Positions 60,936 to 64,000 of a stretch of 64,000 nt of DNA are shown one piece after another. The position numbers and the translations under genes were made by a program. Within the stretch, counting starts at the first letter, position 1, and every line of letters starts with the position of its first letter. The stretch comes from Georgenia subflava. Its GTDB lineage: Bacteria > Actinomycetota > Actinomycetes > Actinomycetales > Actinomycetaceae. The notes beneath the pieces were generated by a model. The model was not told where the DNA came from, made no database searches, and saw nothing but the letters and a program-made list of their open reading frames with translations. The DNA lies in the NCBI RefSeq assembly GCF_009193155.1, contig NZ_VUKD01000003.1, positions 698,061 through 762,060 of the forward strand, written 5' to 3'.

Positions 60936-62268
60936 GCGGCTCATGGCGGCGGAAGACGACGGCGCACGTCCCGGCATCGCCGCACCAGCTGCCGGCACCG
61001 CCACGCGAGCCGCCGGTACCGCCATTCCCGACGCCGTACCCACTGGCACCGCCACACTTGCCGCGCGCGCTGGCACGACCTCCGGCTCCGGAATCGCCAC
61101 AGAGCAACGGGTCCTCGACCTGGTGACCGGTGCCGAGGTGCGTGATCTCGCGGTCGAGCTGGTCCGGGCCGTCGGGGAGAACCCGCCCGGCGGGGAGGGA
61201 CCGATGGCCCAGGTCCTCGCCGCGGCCTGCCGGGACCGCGGCCTCGAGGTGGTGCTGACCGAGGTGGCGCCCGACCGACCCAACGTCGTCGCCCGCACCC
61301 CCGGCGGCACCGGCCCGAGCCTGCTGCTGCTCGCGCACACCGACGTCGTCCCGGTCGGCGAGGGCTGGAGCGTGCCGCCGTTCGCCGGCCAGGTCGTCGA
61401 CGGCCGGCTCGTCGGGCGCGGTGCGGCCGACACCAAGGGGAACCTCGCTGCGGCGGTGGTGGCCATGGCCGCGCTGGTCCGGGCCGGGGTGCGGCTGACC
61501 GGCCCGGTCGAGCTCGCGGCCGTCGTCGACGAGGAGGAGACAGGGCTCGGGGTGCAGGCCTACCTCGCCGACCACGCCGCCCCGCTCGCCGGGTGCGTGG
61601 TCGCCGAGCCCACCGACCTGCGGACGGTCGCCGCAGCCCGCGGCGACTCCTACGTCCGCATCCACGTCACCGGCCGGGCCGCGCACGCGGGCAGCCCGGC
61701 CGACGGTGTCAACGCGGTCGCCGGCGCGGCCCGGGTGGTGACGGCGCTGGGCCGGTGGCACGGCGAGCTCGCGGCCGCGGCGCACCCGCTCGTCGGGCCG
61801 GCCACCGTGAACGTCGGGGAGATCCACGGCGGGACGGGCACGTCGACCGTGCCGGCCGACTGCGTCGTCGCCGTGGACCGGCGCCTGCTCCCCGGCGAGT
61901 CGGGCGCCGACGCCCTCCGCGAGCTCGCCGCCCGCCTCGACGCCCTCGACCTGGCGGGTGCGGGCATGGGCGTGCGCGCCGAGGTCGTGATGGAGATGCC
62001 CGGCTTCGAGACGCCCGTGGACGCGCCGCTGGTGCGCACGGCCGCCGCCGCGGTCCGCGACGCGGGTGGCCCGGACCTGCCCGTGACCGGGTGGAGCGCC
62101 GCGTGCGACGGCGGGTACGTCGCCCGCGCCACCGGCACCGACGTCGTCGTCCTCGGGGCCGGGTCGGTGACCGGGCAGGCGCACCGCCCCGACGAGTCCG
62201 TCGCGCTGGCCGACCTCCTCACCGCGGCCCGCGCCTACGCCCTGTGCGCGCTGCGCACACTCGGCTGA
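60928..62268 (+). CDS. M20 family deacylase (ArgE/DapE-like)
   Basis: A 446-residue di-zinc hydrolase. Ligands and base are visible in LLLAHTDVVPVG, VGRGAADTKGNLAAAVVAM, AVVDEEETGLG and the late AGSVTGQAHRPDE. The lid domain contains RAAHAGSPADGVNAV. It would remove an acyl group from an N-acylated amino acid. The GTG start overlaps the aminotransferase gene by 8 nt; residues 5-55 are an Ala/Thr/Gly-rich stretch of GTAT-type repeats, so a later start is possible. Confidence 0.9.
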   Translation: MAERLMAAEDDGARPGIAAPAAGTATRAAGTAIPDAVPTGTATLAARAGTTSGSGIATEQRVLDLVTGAEVRDLAVELVRAVGENPPGGEGPMAQVLAAACRDRGLEVVLTEVAPDRPNVVARTPGGTGPSLLLLAHTDVVPVGEGWSVPPFAGQVVDGRLVGRGAADTKGNLAAAVVAMAALVRAGVRLTGPVELAAVVDEEETGLGVQAYLADHAAPLAGCVVAEPTDLRTVAAARGDSYVRIHVTGRAAHAGSPADGVNAVAGAARVVTALGRWHGELAAAAHPLVGPATVNVGEIHGGTGTSTVPADCVVAVDRRLLPGESGADALRELAARLDALDLAGAGMGVRAEVVMEMPGFETPVDAPLVRTAAAAVRDAGGPDLPVTGWSAACDGGYVARATGTDVVVLGAGSVTGQAHRPDESVALADLLTAARAYALCALRTLG

Positions 62269-62282
62269 GACCTGGAGGTCCT

Positions 62283-63044
62283 ATGCGCACCCAGCCCGCC
62301 GCGAGTGACGTGCGGGCCCGCACCGGCGAGGCCCCCGCCGTCGGCCTGCTCTACCCCGGGTCGAGCGCCGCGGACGACTTCCCCCGGCTCGAGGAACGCC
62401 TCGCCGGCGCCGTGCGTCTGCCGCTCGTGCACACCTCGGTCGGTGAGGACGCGCACCGCGTGGACGCGCTGCTCGACCTCGGGTCCGCCGGACGGCTGGC
62501 CGAGGGGGCGGCGGCGCTCACGGCCCACGAGCCCGACGCGGTGATGTGGGCGTGCACCTCCGGCAGCTTCGTCTTCGGGTGGGACGGGGCGCACGAGCAG
62601 GCCGCCGAGCTGTCCCGGGCGGCCGGGCGGCCGGCGTCGTCGACGTCGCTCGCCTTCGTCGCGGCCGCCCGGGCGCTCGGCCTCACCCGGGTGGCGGTGG
62701 CCGCGTCCTACCCGCAGGACGTGGCCGAGCACTTCGTGGGCCTGCTGGCCGTCGGCGGGGTCGAGGTGGTCGCCCTGGGCAGCCACGGGATCGTCACGGC
62801 CGCCGAGGTCGGCACGCTCGGCCGGGAGCGGGTGGTGGAGATGGTGCTGGACGGCGACCACCGCGACGCGCAGGCGGTGCTGGTGCCGGACACGGCCCTG
62901 CACTCCCTGGCCTGGCTGGACGACCTCGAGGACGCCGTCGGCAAGCCTGTCCTGACGGCGAACCAGGTCACGGTGTGGGAAGGTCTGCGCATCGCTGGTG
63001 CGAGCGTGCACCTGCCGGGGCTGGGACGGCTGTTCCGGCCCTGA
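62283..63044 (+). CDS. Asp/Glu racemase superfamily paralogue lacking the second cysteine
   Basis: A 253-residue protein related to the gene at 57588. The first active-site motif is intact (MWACTSGSFVFG, with Cys), but the second, SCTNLPTYD in the paralogue, is replaced by VPDTALHSLAW, so the second cysteine is Asp. GKPVLTANQVTVWEGL follows in both. Loss of one cysteine is also known in arylmalonate decarboxylase (which lacks the other one). ATG 62283 has GGAGG 6 nt upstream. Confidence 0.85.
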   Translation: MRTQPAASDVRARTGEAPAVGLLYPGSSAADDFPRLEERLAGAVRLPLVHTSVGEDAHRVDALLDLGSAGRLAEGAAALTAHEPDAVMWACTSGSFVFGWDGAHEQAAELSRAAGRPASSTSLAFVAAARALGLTRVAVAASYPQDVAEHFVGLLAVGGVEVVALGSHGIVTAAEVGTLGRERVVEMVLDGDHRDAQAVLVPDTALHSLAWLDDLEDAVGKPVLTANQVTVWEGLRIAGASVHLPGLGRLFRP

Positions 63045-63092
63045 CCGACGCCCCCTGACGCTTCGCCGTCCGGGGCGAGACCAGGAGGTGAC

Positions 63093-63755
63093 GTGGCCGG
63101 TTCCCCGCCGGTGCAGCGCGAGTCCACGCCGGCCGTGCTGGCGCGCCGGCTGCGGCGCGCCATCGTCGCCGGCGACCTGGCGCCCGGTGCCCGGCTCGGC
63201 GAGGTCGACCTCGCCGAGCGTCTCGGGGTCGGCCGCGGTCCGCTGCGGGAGGCGATGCAGCGGCTGACGCAGGAGGGGCTGCTCGTCTCGGTCCCCAACC
63301 GTGGGCTCTTCGTCGTCGAGCTCACGGCCGACGACGTCCGCGACATCTACCTCGCCCGCACCGCCGTCGAGCGCTGTGCCGTCGCCGAGGTGGTGCGCCG
63401 GGGCGGCTCGGAGCCGGCCGAAGCGCTGGACCGGGTGCTCGCCACCATGGCCGAGGCCGCCCGCACCGGGGACGACGAGCGCCTCGGCGAGCTGGACCTG
63501 CAGTTCCACGAGGTCCTCGTGGAGGCGGCCGGCAGCGCCCGGCTCGTGCGGATGCACCGCACCCTCGTCACCGAGACCCGGCTGTGCCTGCGCGGCCTGT
63601 CCGGGACCTACCCGGAGGAGCTGGTGCGCGTGGCCGAGCACTCCGCGATCGTCGAGGCGCTGCGCGGCGGGGACGCCGACGCCGCTGACCGCCTGCTGGT
63701 CGAGCACATGGAGGACGGCCTCGCCCGCCTCGGCGCGGCCGGGCTGTTCGCATAG
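63093..63755 (+). CDS. GntR family regulator, FCD subfamily
   Basis: A 220-residue regulator. The winged helix (residues 12-75) includes LARRLRRAIVAGDLAPGARL, LAERLGVGRGPLREAMQRLT and GLFVVELTADDVRDIY; the FCD ligand domain has DLQFHEVLVEAAGS with the metal-binding His and later VAEHSAIVEALRGGD. The GTG start has AGGAGG 6 nt upstream. Its location at the end of the right arm suggests it senses the substrate of the island and binds the site at 57506. Confidence 0.9.
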   Translation: MAGSPPVQRESTPAVLARRLRRAIVAGDLAPGARLGEVDLAERLGVGRGPLREAMQRLTQEGLLVSVPNRGLFVVELTADDVRDIYLARTAVERCAVAEVVRRGGSEPAEALDRVLATMAEAARTGDDERLGELDLQFHEVLVEAAGSARLVRMHRTLVTETRLCLRGLSGTYPEELVRVAEHSAIVEALRGGDADAADRLLVEHMEDGLARLGAAGLFA

Positions 63756-63906
63756 CCGGGACCGTCGTAGGGGCCGCGCACGCCCACCGCTCGAGTGACA
63801 TCCCTGAAGGAGCGGTGGTGAGTCAAGGGGGTGTGGTGAGTCTGCTTGGGCTTGTTTTTTGCTTGTCCGGCTGGGGTTTTGGGTGTGCTCGGTTGAGGCG
63901 TCGGGG
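63756..63906. other. Intergenic stretch with changed composition
   Basis: The base composition changes here: G/T-rich sequence with TTGTTTTTTGCTTG near 63853 and a lower G+C than the rest of the window. The T6 run follows no clear strong stem. ACTCACCACC-like words appear on the minus strand, of a type seen at ends of mobile elements, but no inverted repeat pair or target duplication can be seen within the window. Confidence 0.4.
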
Positions 63907-64000
63907 TCAAGGCTCGCGCGGAGCGCGACCGCGCAGCGGCCGTAGGGCCTTGAGGCCGGCGCCGTGCCGGGCCACGATGTTCAACCAGCGGAGAAGCTCA
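63907..64000 (-). CDS. 3' end of an unidentified gene (partial)
   Basis: The minus strand from the window edge reads ELLRWLNIVARHGAGLKALR then PLRGRAPREP and a TGA at 63907-63909. The frame is open for 31 codons with normal codon bias. The tail is too short to identify; a transposase or another mobile-element protein is a guess from the neighbouring change in composition. The start lies beyond the window. Confidence 0.45.
   Translation of the reverse strand, partial: ELLRWLNIVARHGAGLKALRPLRGRAPREP

Noticed and set aside
54401..63755. Naming the island an ectoine-degradation (doe/eut) cluster
   Set aside because: Only the M24 and racemase-like proteins fit; EutB, EutC, the AstE-type deacetylase, the class III aminotransferase and the Ehu transporter are absent from the window.

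Overview
The window is very G+C-rich and densely coded. Nearly every gene shows strong G/C third-position bias, many genes start with GTG, and many adjacent genes overlap by 4 nt (ATGA/GTGA). The gene families (DUF222/HNH nuclease, oleABCD with an oleB-oleC fusion, ECF42 sigma factor with its YCII partner, BTAD regulator, Ddn-type F420 reductase, MetP/MetS, VKOR) point to an actinomycete, most likely of the order Micrococcales. Genus and species cannot be fixed from the sequence alone. No rRNA, tRNA, CRISPR array or complete insertion sequence was recognised.

Layout. 231-4821: glutamate-cysteine-ligase family protein, small membrane protein, amidohydrolase and a glutathionyl-hydroquinone-reductase-like protein. 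4895-12830: lipoprotein, FUSC membrane protein, thioredoxin-like protein, DUF222/HNH nuclease with peptide repeats, HAD phosphatase. 13213-18978: aldo/keto reductase, then the long-chain olefin cluster oleA-oleBC-oleD. 19332-21546: convergent NHEJ polymerase and ATP-dependent DNA ligase. 21897-25127: methionine/alanine importer metP-metS, divergent from a MetE-C-like methyltransferase. 25135-33731: a six-gene fully overlapping operon (three glycosyltransferases, an ABC exporter, two aminoglycoside-phosphotransferase-fold kinases) of unknown product. 33928-36785: deoD, Ddn-like reductase, an unknown protein, TetR. 36970-39909: an alkylation-repair operon (sigma factor, ogt, tag, alkA) with every junction overlapping. 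39970-47315: lpd, DUF4242 protein, BTAD regulator, YCII plus ECF42, MarR, VKOR. 47547-51234: a class III cyclase-like/NTPase/TPR protein beside a cyclic-nucleotide-binding protein. 51615-54389: small protein, adenosine deaminase, TetR and DHFR-like pair with a large operator. 54401-63755: a divergent catabolic island (DUF3830, amidase, D-2-hydroxyacid dehydrogenase; then Asp/Glu-racemase-like, M24 hydrolase, PLP aminotransferase, M20 deacylase, second racemase-like protein, GntR/FCD regulator). 63907-64000: the end of an unidentified gene on the minus strand.

The most striking unexplained signal is not a gene. Many intergenic regions carry short tandem arrays with a different unit and period at each place (about 7, 20, 20-21, 24, 24, 29, 34 and 43 bp). 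Several begin inside the last codons of the neighbouring gene, so that the stop codon (or, for the ECF42 sigma gene, the start codon) is part of a repeat unit. Clear cases lie at 9105-9201 (thioredoxin-like gene), 14113-14248 (oleD), 21708-21920 (metS), 36768-36945 (tetR), 44529-44668 (YCII/ECF42) and 51777-51915 (joining two convergent stop codons). In-frame versions occur at the 5' ends of alkA (84 bp) and the GST-like gene (9 bp). This looks like a genome-wide process that amplifies gene ends, possibly replication slippage with or without a role in termination.
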